From NCBI GenBank assembly GCA_003342895.1, contig PTFA01000195.1, positions 868,001 through 932,000 of the forward strand: a stretch of 64,000 bases of DNA. The letters run 5' to 3'. Below, piece after piece: positions 1 through 12,000 of this stretch. Every line of letters begins with the position of its first letter. The stretch's first letter is position 1. This DNA is from Casuarius casuarius (lineage: Eukaryota; Chordata; Aves; Casuariiformes; Casuariidae). The notes beneath the pieces were generated by a model, which was not told the origin of the DNA, made no database searches, and saw nothing but the letters and a program-made list of their open reading frames with translations. The position numbers were made by a program, and so were the translations under genes.

Positions 1-689
1 AGCTTATTCAGTCACACAGTCCACCCACATCTGTTTGTTCACCTGCTTCCTCTCTACCCCCGTTCCCTTCTTCACTTCCCCATGACATTTTTGAACCTAT
101 TGATTGGTTTCAACCACACATGAAAGAGCCTAGAAGTTTTGAAAATAATTATCGTCCTACTAGTTGTACAAAAATTTGGCAGAGAAAAGGGATATAAATG
201 AGTTGCCCTGCTGAGAAGATGGTGGGCAGAGTTCAGCCATGGAAGCAGCTGGCCAATCTGCACCCACGTACCGGCCAACGCAACTGGCATGCACATTACC
301 CTGCGTTAGCTACAGAGCTAGCAGCCTTTTGGACAGAGTGGGGGACATAGAGGAAGCTGAATTATTGAGATGGGGGAGCCTGGGAGGCCTAAGATACAAA
401 TCTATAGCGAGCCAAGCTTCATTAGTCTGGCTTCACACTTTGAGCAAGCAATGATTACTTCCAAAGCTCTCACAGTATACAGAGGATGTGCCACTTAGAA
501 AAATACTACATCCCTGAAAAATACCAGTGCCATTGAAAGACCCGAGATACATACAGCCAACCCTAAGTGCGTTGAGGTAGGTGGAAGTAAAGTTAGCTAG
601 TTGCTAGTCCAGAAAAGGGACGGTTTTGGAATAGCTTGGAGGCAGAGAGGTTAAGATCTAAACATGAGAGGGAAGTTGCTCTATTGAAA
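1..689. other. intergenic, nothing recognised
   Basis: No exon, RNA gene or repeat could be recognised here. Open frames are short and in ordinary non-coding composition. The last tens of bases may belong to the CR1 fragment that follows. Confidence 0.6.
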
Positions 690-1035
690 AGAAGAAATCT
701 TCCCCATACAATAATCAAAATGTGGAACTCATTGTTGCAGGATATTGTGAAGATTGAAAAATATCTATAGGGTGAGAGGAAAAAAAAAAGTACTAGGCAA
801 ATTCATAGAGAAGGAATCTATTGGTGGCTCTTAGATGTGATTGCCCATATAATCCATTTCTCAGAAATTTCCATAACTGCTGATATCCAGAAGATGAGAG
901 GCTCTGGCCAGGAGGCATTAACCTGTGCTATTTCTTATCATCCATCCATAAATATCTTCTTCTGATTACTGTCTGAAATAGAGGAATCATTAACTGGGTC
1001 TATAGTACTGCTGTTTTCATGATTTTGTTCTCGTT
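690..1035 (+). mobile_element. CR1-type LINE, decayed 3' end fragment
   Basis: The plus strand follows, in order, the blocks of the old CR1 3' region found across turtles, crocodilians and birds (recalled, not searched): 'tgtggaactcattg' near 721, 'ggatattgtgaag' near 740, 'aattcatagagaagga' near 800, 'tctattggtggctcttag' near 818, a 'ccagaag' block near 888, and a last block around 975-1030 resembling the usual 'tactgggctagatggacc...gacccagtatgg' end. An A-run at 781-790 interrupts it. No coding capacity remains. The 5' limit is uncertain; the order of blocks makes the family call secure. Confidence 0.82.
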
Positions 1036-3659
1036 TGTTCTGAGTGCTATTAAAGCAAGGAGTGAATGTATTGGGAAAGAATGATTGGGAAGGAGCCATG
1101 GACAGATTGGCAAAGTTGCTGTGGGATAAGGAACTGATAATTGTAGCAGATTTATGATGACCTTTATAAACAGGCATTGGAATCTTGCATTCAAGGGGGA
1201 AGCCGTTAACCCTTTTGCAGAGATTAAAAATAACATCATAGGGCACTTGGAAGCCTGCAGAAATTTTCCTCCTAGTGACATGCTTTCTTCTGGGTCTGAT
1301 CTGAAAAGCTGTGCATCTTCCCAGGGGCTAAGCTTCAAATAATAGATAAAGAGTGCAGAGAAAGAAGCTGCTTTCACACTTCATAAAAGCAGGACGACTT
1401 TCCACCTGGGAGCCAGCAAGCAGGGCCCCTGAAAGACCTGCAAAGGTGTGTTTAAAACAAAAGTGAGGGAGGTTAAGGGAAAACTGCAGTGATTAGATCC
1501 AAGGGGCCAAGTGCTCCCTGTGTATAATCTGATTATTGGAACAGTGACATCAGCAGAGTTCTGCTGATTTATTCTGCCTGTGATTTAACCCAGCCTTTTC
1601 TTTGTGAAACTAAGAAAAATTAAATTTAGTCTATATAGCTGGTTAGTTTTCTTCTAACAAGGTATTCTCACGTCATATTTTTTTTGCAATTTTGTAAAAC
1701 TATCCACCTGAAAATCTCAACACATTTTAGAAATACAGAGCTTTTGGCTTTTGAAGGGCAAAAGTATGCACCTTGATGAGAACAGTCACAAATTTCCTTA
1801 GGTTTTGGTGACAACCGTGGTCTTCAATGTATGGAGGCTCCTGAGATTTTGGAGAAAAGGTGGGAATTGGTAATTCCTTAGTGCGCATGGGGAAAATGAG
1901 GCAAGGAAGGATGGTAGGACCACCTGGAAGATGTCTGTGGCAAAAAAATCCTAGTACAGCACACAAGTTGGAAAGGAAAGGGTACCTGTTGTCCTGCAAG
2001 GCAGGACCAGACATATCTAATTGGTGGATAACTGATATCCAGCAATCCATGAGTGGATCCATCAGAAGATTTGGGTTCCCAAGCCACTGATGATGATGCT
2101 GAGCTGTCCTTAAGAAGGCCTGGCTTCAGCTACCATTGCTGCCACCTTGGGAATGGCATGCCTAGGCCCACAGTTTCTCTGTCTCAGGATAACAGACATT
2201 AATCCGGAATTTATTTCCAAATCATGTCATGTTTGTGGTTGACGTTCGGCCTGCCCTGAGAGCATTGGGCAGTATCGAGTAGTAGAGCAAGCCCTAGGAC
2301 CCAGTTGACCACGCTGTACAGTGGTTTTCCGCTGGTTGTTGTTGTATGGAGGTTTTTATCCACCACAACACAACAGCTGGAACAGCAGTTCCCAAATGAC
2401 AGGCTTTGGGAGTGCAGAAAAGGAGGACATGAGTAGAAACGTGGGAAACTTGTGGTCTAAAGGATAACTTTAACTGGGGGCACAAGGCCACGATGGCAGC
2501 CTGACCGGGAGAGGGCAGAGACATGCAAACTTGGAAAGGGGACTGGCTGTACCTGTCAGTGGAAAAATTTTAACTCAGCTGTCAAAATTAACCTCTCCTT
2601 CTTCTCTGGGATGTGTCTCTGAATGTGCAAGTCTCTCCTCCACAGTCCCAGTTAGGTCCAATGGAGAAGAGAGAGAAGCAGGGAAATGCAAGCTCGTTCA
2701 TTTTTGTTTTACCTGATCCTCTCAAATGCATGTGATTTACCACCCAAAACTTCTATGGAGGGAAGATTTGGGTAGAGACTTTTCAGGTGCAGAAAAGATG
2801 ATAAATGACTTAATATTATCACACAGTGATTAAAACATGAAAGGAACCTAGATGTCCTGACTTTCCCCAACTTTACGTGTTTTACATGCTTTTTATCCTG
2901 CTTTTCTTTGCAAAGCACTTGTGCTAAAGCACACTGCCCTGAGCTGCATGGGAACTGCCATGCTTTACAGTTGGTGAATCCAGCTTTCAAATTTTAGCCA
3001 AGCTGGTAGGCCTTTCTCTTGCCTCCTTGTAATTTACAGTCCCTCCTCTCCACTTTTAATTGTGTTTTTAAATAACCAGTATATCATTTGAAGGAAAAAT
3101 AAAAGTGCAAAGGATCTGTTACAGGATAGATTCGTAAACTAAACTTTCTGCTGCAAATAAGAGATGGAGGGGAGGAGTCCTCTGGTGTTTTATTTCCCAC
3201 ACAATTAGAAAGCTCTCATACTGCTGTAAATAAAACTCCAGTAACCATAGTACTGAGATCACTGTTTTTCAGGCTGACCAAAACTGTCCTTTTGCACTTC
3301 TCTGCCATTTACTGGCAATGAGCCTGAACATATTTTGTGTTTGTATGGGGTGGCAACTGGCTGTTTGCTCTGTGCCTGTGCAGCACCCAGCACAGAGATT
3401 TTGTAATGCAAAAAGAAGATTCTGAGGACATTGCAATGGTAAAAATATACAATTGTGTTGGGTGGTAGGTCATTACTGTGCTGACTGCATTTGTTCTTTA
3501 AGCAGCCGGAGAGAAGCCAGTATATCCCAATAGCTAAGAAAGGATTTGCACGCCTGGCTGGGGATCTCAGTGCTTTATCTGCTCTAGTGAACCAAGCCTC
3601 CAACTCCCTGTAAGGCAGAGAATACAGTCACTTAGGACCTCTTCCTTTGTCACTGAGTT
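1036..3659. other. intergenic, nothing recognised
   Basis: About 2.6 kb without a supportable gene or repeat. Composition is ordinary AT-leaning vertebrate intergenic DNA. The best open frames (1,000-1,377 and 1,727-2,062 on the minus strand) show no protein family I know and no flanking splice-site logic. Confidence 0.55.
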
Positions 3660-3780
3660 GCAGCATCCCAGACCAAGAGAGAATTTAATGGAAAAAGGGA
3701 GGAATAGAACCCAGGTCCTCTTGTTCCCTAAACAGCATGCTGTCCAGTTCCTATTTGTAACACTAGATCATCTTTTCTCT
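3660..3780 (-). mobile_element. tRNA-derived SINE fragment, antisense
   Basis: Reads as the reverse complement of an old tRNA-derived SINE: 'gaatagaacccaggtcctc' at about 3,703-3,721 and 'aacactagatcatcttttctct' at about 3,759-3,780 match the antisense tRNA-like head seen widely in sauropsids ('aacccaggtctcc... aaccactagaccat...'). The copy is strongly diverged. Family name not assigned. Confidence 0.6.
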
Positions 3781-4109
3781 GATTAAAAGACTCAGCTATT
3801 GATGAGAATATCCTGTTCTCTGTTGTATCGGTGTTTTTAGATTTTGATTAAAAACCTGGAAAAACATTCTTATCCCTGGAAGAAAATTGAGAGAAGGTAA
3901 TGGGAGGGACTAGAAAATCTTTATTTTCACATGACATTTCAGAGAGCTATTTCCTGTCACCTGAATGTCGTGGTGGCATAATCAGCCTCCAGGATATCCA
4001 CCCCATGGGCTACGGAGGAATCCTTGCACAGCGTCAGTGGCAAGTCCGTGATATCTATAGCATAAAGCAGCTCATCCCATTTTTCCATTTTGGCACCTTC
4101 TCACCAGTA

Positions 4110-4415
4110 AGATGTTGGCAAATTGGAGGGAGTTCAGACAAGGGCCACAAAAATGATAAAGGGCCTGTGGAGATCTGACTTATGAGGAGAGATTAAAAGA
4201 ACCAAATACATATAGCTTGGGTAAAGGATGACTGAGGGGAGGGAGAAGAAGGGAAGGCAATATTTATCTCCATATATTTGCAAGGGTGTAAATTCCAAAG
4301 CAGGAGATGAACTGCTTATGATGGTATAAAGGGAGATTTACTAAAAGTTGTAGTAGGAAATTAAGCAAAGGAAATTTTCAGCTGAATGGCAGGAGAATTT
4401 TGTTAACAGTAAGAT
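4110..4415 (+). mobile_element. CR1-type LINE, decayed 3' untranslated fragment
   Basis: The plus strand carries the CR1 3' region: 'ggagggagttcagacaaggg' followed by 'ccacaaaaatgataaaggg', then 'tatgaggagagattaaaaga', 'gggtaaaggatgactgaggg', a 'tttgcaagggtgtaaat' block, 'aaattaagcaaagg' and 'ttttgttaacagtaag'. This order is diagnostic of CR1. It covers sequence that lies upstream of the part preserved at 690-1,035, so the two are separate 5'-truncated or broken insertions in the same orientation. No open frame survives. Confidence 0.88.
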
Positions 4416-5321
4416 AATGATAATAAATACTTATATAGTGTTTGGATTGTGCACGGGGCAAACGGTAGCAAACTGCTTCCCATATCCAACTTTTGTGGGC
4501 AATAGGGAAGGATTGCTCTCCTCCCCTGTCTTGCTGTTTGAGAAACTGCTCAGTGCCAAGAGGGAAAGTTCTCCCTCTGATATGTGCAATAGACGTGGTT
4601 AAAAAGCCTGGTCTAATCACAACTGGCTTTACTGGTATTAGGCTTGGCTAGACCTTTACGGTGTTGCCTGGTAACATGTTCCACAACTCAGTCATGGGGC
4701 GTCTGTCGCCAACATTTCCAAAGACAAACAGATCGGTAAAACTTTCTCCTAGGCAAGGCAAGCACAAGATATGTCTGTCTTCTTGTGGTAGTGGTTTATA
4801 TTCACAGTGCTCTGAATAATACTGCAAAACTTCCACAAGTCAGTAGCTAAACTGAGGCCAGCATCTCTGCTTTCCAGCCCAGGATCAATTCAATACACAG
4901 TTCTGTATTAGCACTCGCTGAACTGAAAAGAAATTTTCCACCACCTGCCCAAGGAAAGACGACATCTTCACGAGGTGGTGGAAAGCTGGTAACTGGGGAC
5001 CTTGAGATCTGTGGTGGCATGGTGAGAATACCAGAATGTCCCTTGCAACGGCCAGTCCCCTGTAACTCTAGTAGGTGCACCTACGGTGGAAAGCACTGGT
5101 ATCTTAAGCCTTATATTAACTAGTGACCCTCATCTGCACATTGAAGCCAAATGGGAGTCTTTCACTTGACTCTGTCAAATAGTGGGGAATCCCAAAGGTC
5201 CTGTGATTTTTGCACGCTGTGCCGGAGAAATATTTCGCACAAGTGAAGACGAAAACAGGGTGGGTCTCTCTTTCTCTTATTTATTTATTTTTTTTTTAAT
5301 GCAGTGTTCAGTGTCTGGGGC
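4416..5321. other. intergenic, nothing recognised
   Basis: No gene or repeat recognised. A T-rich run (about 5,278-5,298) leads into the poly-A tract that follows. Confidence 0.55.
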
Positions 5322-5342
5322 AAAAAAAAAAAAAAAAAAAAA
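5322..5342 (+). repeat. poly-A tract, 21 A
   Basis: Uninterrupted run of 21 A, directly after 'gtctggggc'. CR1 elements do not end in poly-A, so this is either slippage or the tail of another retroposed sequence. I see no target-site duplication or recognisable body upstream. Confidence 0.95.
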
Positions 5343-5440
5343 GATATTGTCAGATGTGTAAATGCAAATTTAATGAGTGCTTAAAAAATCCCTTCAAATC
5401 AATGCAAAAATATTCCACTGTGGAGTCATTTTGATTAAAA

Positions 5441-5451
5441 GGGGGGGGGGG
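5441..5451 (+). repeat. poly-G run, 11 G
   Basis: Eleven consecutive G between 'gattaaaa' and 'tgaaaaaag'. Probably a length-variable tract. Confidence 0.95.
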
Positions 5452-5459
5452 TGAAAAAA

Positions 5460-5830
5460 GGAGGAGGTTGCCTGAAATAAGCAAAATTTCAAGCTAATGG
5501 GAATCTCATTCATTATTTAATCCACTCCTTATCTGAAATGTACAAAAAATGGAATCTAATATGGCGTATGTATGTTGTTGTCTTAGCGAAAAGACAGGGG
5601 CAAAGGCCTGCAATTTCACTTAATATATTAAATCCTACTGCAGGCTTTGAGCCAGATTAATAACTCTAGCGAGCTAGAAAATCCCAATATATATTTTTTC
5701 TAGCTCCATGCATGATGCGGCTTGATTCATAAGCAGCTCTACCGCTGGGCTTTATTAAATACAAATAAAATATCTCTTCTATTGCAAAAGCCCACAAGGT
5801 GACAGAAAGAGGAGAAGAGGCTGTCCTTGC
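5460..5830. promoter_or_regulatory. candidate conserved non-coding element
   Basis: About 370 bp with the look of a developmental enhancer: AT-rich, non-repetitive, dense in homeodomain-like TAAT/ATTA cores ('cattatttaatcc', 'ccagattaataac', 'ctttattaaatac'), with a 'tgattcataag' block and an inverted 'ctagcgagctag' motif near 5,666. No open frame fits. This is pattern recognition only; conservation has not been measured. Confidence 0.35.
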
Positions 5831-8800
5831 TAGTTAAAATGTATTTTCTTTGGCTTCCTCCTCCTTACCTCAGCCCCCAAGTCCCAGGTCCCTAGAATAT
5901 TTATACAGACATAACACTGTGCATAAAAACCAGGGGGATAGACTGAAAGGAAAGAATTTGTTCCCGATCACTGGGGCATGCTTGCGAAAAAGACCCTGCA
6001 GTATTCCTCCCCTCAAGTGGACACGACTCAATTTTATGCCCGCTCAATAGCAGAGTTTCAGCAGCCCAGCGCGTTCCCTCACCGTCCTGGGCAGCTGGTT
6101 TGTGGCTGATTTAACTGCGCTACCGAACGACGCGCTGGCAGCCCCACCGCAAAACCTGCACTGCTGCTCCGTTTGCACGGCAGCCTGCTGGAAACCCAGG
6201 CTTGAGAAGCAAAAACGTTGTCAGTGAACTCAAAATCATGTGGCTGGTTTAAAAATCGTGAGATTTAAACTGAAAGCTACAGAAGAGAGACTCTATATTT
6301 CTGAGGTTCCTTTCCAGGCCCTTCACATGCATGCTCAACAGAACAAAGGATTTGGGAGGAAAGGGAAAATCAAGATTACACAAGCAGCATTGGTCCTGCT
6401 TATAAATTACAGTACCAGTTTGGGAAATCCACCCTATTTCGAACAACACTGAAACACATGCTGTGTGTATAGCTAAGCATGTACTTAAATGCTGCCCTGA
6501 AAAGGGATGGATTTACTCATGTGCTTATCTGCTTTTCCTAAATCTGGGCCCCTGTACACACAATGTGCAAGGCCAAGTTCTTGGGGTCAGTAAAGGAGTA
6601 ACTGGACAGAGCTTCCCAGAGAATCAGGCTAAATCCTGTTTTTGTTGCCTTGGTTTCTCACGATTCTGTAAAAGCCAGGAATGTGCATTGGGTTGGACTG
6701 TGGTAAATCCCTGGATGGAGGACCAGAAAAAATCTAGGAATACCAAATTTTTTCATGGAGGTAGATCTGGTGAAGTACANACAGTACAGACGTGTTGGAG
6801 ACATGCTCCAGAGAGGTTAGATTCAAAGTAAGCAAGCAAAATAGTGGAGAAAGTTATTCTCTGTTCTGCAGTGGGCGAACAGAGCTGCCCTGATGTAGAG
6901 CAAGTGAGGTGATACCAGTTAAAGCACTTTGGGGGATGATGGTGCCCTCTTAAGGTCTGATTCAAGCTATCACCTGATCTTTATAAAGCAAACAGAAGAA
7001 TTAGATCTGATTTAATGTATTTCTCCAGAGAAGATGGAGCTTTAAGTGTACTAGAACAGGATAAAATAACCTCCCCAAGGTAATTTCCCAACTTTTTTTT
7101 TGTTTGGTTTTGCTTTTTTAAATCTTGGATGACCAAAAAAAAAAAAGAGTTTTTTTTTTTTTTTTAATTAAAGGAAGAAGAAAAATGGGGACATGAAATA
7201 GTGCTGCAGGTTATCAGCTATCTGGCAGTGAAATAAGAATGTAGTGGGTTTTATTGCTGCTGTTGTTTTCAGGGAGGGGGGAAATGTGTGTAAAGTTATT
7301 TTTAAATCCACATTAGTTACTTGATGGATTTTTCCACTCGCTGTTGGCGTAGACCCAAGGATTCCAGTCCAGACTGTGCTGAGCTGATGGAAGTGATGTC
7401 TGAAGGGACCAAGGACGTGGATATGATGCAGGAGGAAGGAAAATTTTCTCCCCGTGTCTGCGAGGAGTGTTTTCATGTCTCAGGTTGGGGGCTGCCTGTC
7501 AAACTGCTCTCATTTTACTGCATGCAGCATCTGTGTTGCGCTCTGAGCAACAAGTGAGAAGATAACCTGAAGGGTTTTCCCAGGCTGACAGAGGATGGGC
7601 CTATACCAGGGATAGGCTCGTCCTCGGGACTATTAGAGGTGATGACTTATTATAATGTGCACTGCCATGAGATGGAGAGGTCCTGTTTAGGGATAAAAGA
7701 CCCAGAGTACTTAGCGCTTACTACATGCAAAATGAAAAGACGGTCCTTGACCCAACCTGCTCCGAGATATGAACACATGAGAGAGGCAGTGGCTGCAGCA
7801 AACAGATGGAGGGAGAGCAAGGTAATAGAGAGCAGGTTATGATTTGGTTGGGAAGCTGCAGCGATAGCACACCAGCTGCCTCGCGGGCGTTGAGTGGTTT
7901 GGAAGTGTCACAGCAAAGGTGAGTTTCAAGGAGGGATTGCGAGGCGGACTCTGTAGTAGATGCCTCTGATGTTGGCAGGTCTTTCACATCCCTGGTAAGC
8001 TAAGGTCTCTGGGCAGTAGAAACAGCTGACATAGCTTTGGGGTTAAGCCAACACCATCATACTGTTAGGATGTTTATCTGAACCAACCTTCACAAAAGGC
8101 TTTCCCATGCCTACCTAAATATTAAGGACTCAGAGGCTTTTGAGGACAGAAGGCATCATTTCTCCTGACCTTCTGGATATAATAGAGGCCATGGAATTAC
8201 AGTGATTCCTGCATCAGGCCCCTCTCACTTGAGTTGAATCACAGCAGCGCTCTCAGAAAGGCACACTCCTAATATAGAGCCTTCAAGGGAGCTGGTGTCT
8301 CGGTTTTATAGGGTCTGTGTACGTGGTTGTGCTGTGTGTGAAATATAGTAAGTACATGCTCTTGTGTTGTTTTTTGATTGTTTGTTAAACAGGTATAAGG
8401 GCCATTCTGAAAAGCTCAGGGTTTTTGAGCACAATCATGTGTACTGCAGAGGCAGCAACTGAAGGCTAATTTGAAAAATTCACGCTGGACACTGGGACAA
8501 GATGTGCCCTTTAAATGATGGTCAGTGACCCAGGAAGAATTTCCTGAGTGCAGGAGGACCTCGGTGGAATTGTTTCATGTCTGCAAGTGTGTGGCTAAGC
8601 AGTTTAAATGGAAATAGTACTAAGGGTATATTGCTTTCCTCTGGCTTATCTTTTAAAGTGCTTATCCTGTGCTTCAAATGCTCATGATTTTACAGAAACT
8701 GAGGTTCAGCAGAAGCGTTTCCAGACTTTAAAAACAAAAGCCAATAAAATTCAAATCCTTTTTTAATTTACATTTTTTGTCCTCTTTGTGCCTCAAATGC

Positions 8801-9000
8801 CATGTTACCTCTTCCTCTTTCATGTCCCTTATATTGCCTATTTCATTCAAAGGGCCTGTAAATTTTAATGTTGGCTGGGAGCATGAGCAATGGGATTTAG
8901 TTAAGGCAATGGGATTCAGGCTCTGTTTTTTGACTATACCATGGACTTGCCTGAAGAGCCCTGAGTGAGTCATGAGAACTTTATGAAAAGAAGGAGATAG
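5831..9000. other. intergenic, low-complexity A and T tracts
   Basis: No supportable gene. Contains back-to-back A and T runs at 7,135-7,146 and 7,150-7,165 and one ambiguous base at 6,780. The open frame at 6,463-6,831 has no recognisable protein similarity. Confidence 0.55.
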
Positions 9001-12000
9001 ACAAAGGGGTGGCGTTTGCTTTCAGAAACTCATTGTCTGTCTTTTCTACGTGTAGGCTAGCGTATGCCAAAGAGTATGCTTTCTTTTGGCTACAGTGCTG
9101 AGCACAGTGGAGTCCTGATCCTTTTTGGAGCCTCTAAATACAACTGGAAAGAAAATATAAACTGTAAATTACAGGAAAATTAAAATGATTCCCATAAATG
9201 ATGGAGTTTACAGAACATGCGGTTGTTATCAACCTGCCTCTAAACTTTCATGCCCCCATCCACTTAAATGCCTTTTCTCCGTTTTGACCATGTCTTTCTA
9301 GTTTGTAAGTTCTAAGGACCCAGTCTCCAAACACATCGTTTCAGGCACTGGTAAGAAATTGTACTATCACCAGGATGGAAAATTGATTAGTCCGTTTTCT
9401 CTGTTCCAACTTAAGAAAAGAGTAAAGCAGTAAATAGCGTTAATGTCGAAAAGTGAATTAGATTTCTAACACTGTTTCTGCTTTAATAGTTTCTTCCATT
9501 TTCTAATAGCCCAGATAATAGCAACTGCCCTTCAATAACGTGTGTTGTTTTGTTTGTGTCTTTCTTCTGACAGCATCTTTTTAAAATAACATGTTACAGC
9601 TCATTCATGAAATAGTTATCAATTCTGTGCTTGTTTGTTTCTTCAGGCAAGCTAAGTATGTCCTTGTTAACACTAGCTGTCAGGCATTGTGTACCTGCAG
9701 GCTGTGCTTAGCTTCCCCCTTTTAAGGGTCTCTCAGTCAATTAAAATTGCAGATACAAATTTCAGGTACTTCGGAATACAGCTTTCAAATCAAAATGCCG
9801 ATTTCACACTTTGCTGAGAAGCAGAACTGCACAGGACTCGGGGTGACGGCTGCTCTTTCTCTGAGCTGCATGAGCTGTAAGCAGAAATGTCCCTTGAACT
9901 CTGAAGAGACTGAGCCAAATTGGAATCTGAACTCTACAAGCAGGATTATTTTGGTATTACCTGTTCCAAAGCTGATATCTTATTTATCTCATAAATTCCT
10001 CCTTAAGCATACTTTTACCCTCCATGCTGTTCTTTTCAAGTCTAGGTTTCTTATCATTGCTGTATCTGAACACTTTCTAATAGTGTGCTAACCATTTGGG
10101 CTATTATGTCATCTGTAGCTAATTTTCTTTATCATCCTTTCACCAGCAGAGAGAGGAGGGTGATGTTTTGATAGGGTTTCCTTTGTCTTTGCAATCCACA
10201 TGCTGCTATGTGTTCATATTTGAGGCAGCAGATCAAATTATTGTTTCTTGGCTACAAGAAATTGGTGCGGCTAGAATGCTCCTTTGTTTCTGTATTTGTT
10301 CCAAAATACTACTTTTGTCTTGAAAATTATGGTTCTTGATTAGCTTATCTATTTGGAAAAAGTCTCTTGGGCTTTAGGAGCTTGTCAAACACAGTTCCTA
10401 ACATAGAACATTCAGTTTTTTGTACATGCATGTCCGTGCCTTTAAAGTGTCTTTTGATGATTAAGTGACAAATTTGTGATCTGGGATTGGCTGGTAAATT
10501 CCTTTTCTTTCATTGCACTAGTCTTTCCAGCCTACCCCTGTCACTCTGTTTTATCCATCCATTTTGATGCCTAAATTATTAGCAAACTAAGGCAGAGATC
10601 ATTTATTTTGGGGTATCTATTCAGTGCTTTTCCCAAGTATCTAATCTCAGATTGGTGATTGTGGTTGCTACAGTAATTTATAATTGCAATTACTGAGTGG
10701 TGACAGTTAAATGGTATGTAATAAGAGCCTTTTAGCTGCATACCAAGTTTTATCCTAGTTTATCATTCACATTTCATTCAAAGAAAAAGTCTCATAAAGT
10801 TTTAGTTTTGTAGATGTAGTCAAATCAGAAATGTTTGCAGAAGAGCGCTACTTGATTGTTTCTGGCTTGGAACCCTTGGCAAAATGCTGTATGGAAATAA
10901 TAAATCAAACTGAATACAAATATTTGAAATTCAGAGAAAAACATCTGTATTAGCTTTAAGAACAGGTGAAATTGTCCTAGATTAAAAACATGAACTGGTT
11001 TAACTATAATATATACTTTTAATGTATTTGGGTAGTGTAGTTCAACTCCCTGTGAATAAATGCATATTTCTGGTTTTTAACTGCTCTAATTGGTTTAAGA
11101 TGTGAATATAAACTGGGATTATTACTTATTTGGATCTCGGAATATCCATCTAGCCTTTTCCTTGAATGAAATACCCTGGTTTGAATTTGTATCTTAAAAA
11201 AAAAAAAAGATGCAACTTGGCATGGAATAATCCCTTGATATGTGTGTGCACAAGTCCATTTAGAAAACCAGATTCCCTGTTCTGTGACAGTGCGCCTGTA
11301 CCTGATCTCTGGGCATTGGAGCTCACAGTTATCTAGAGGAAAAGACATCCCTTACCCCACATCCCGGGGAAGTACTCCTCTCTGCTTCGCTGTGAGGGAA
11401 GTTGTGATTGCTCAACATTTTGTAAGACTGGCTCATGTTCCCAGTGCACACACTTCTCACAGACAGATGCTCTGGCTTGCGGTAATCCTACCGCTCTCAG
11501 GTCCTTACCTCTTCCTTTGGCTGAGACTTTTCTGAGTTGGGAAACTCAAAAAACTTCCCTCCATCCCCAGACTAGCAATTCCTTCCATGTTATGCAGTGA
11601 AGCCAGCAGAGCTTGACAAAAAGTGTGTGTATGGATGAGCATGGGGGAAAGTTTCTGGATTGCAAGTGGAAAGTTTGATAAATTACAGGCAAGTGTATTA
11701 TTGTGGTACCGTGATTGCGATTAGACAAGATATCACCGTGGTTTCTTTTGACATTATTTCGAGATTAAGCAAAGCATAATAGTCTCATGGAGTTGAAGTT
11801 TACAGGAAAAGAGGTTAGAACATTCATTAAACTTTTCTGTATTTATCTTACTCTTCTTGCAAGATGATTTCTTTTAAAGCCAAAGCCAGATACTTGAATG
11901 AAAAATGACCCATCTCCCTATCCTATCCACTGTATCTCATGAAAATTGACCTCTCCATTAGATCAGGTGATCAGTGGAGCATAACCCAGGTTTAATGGCC

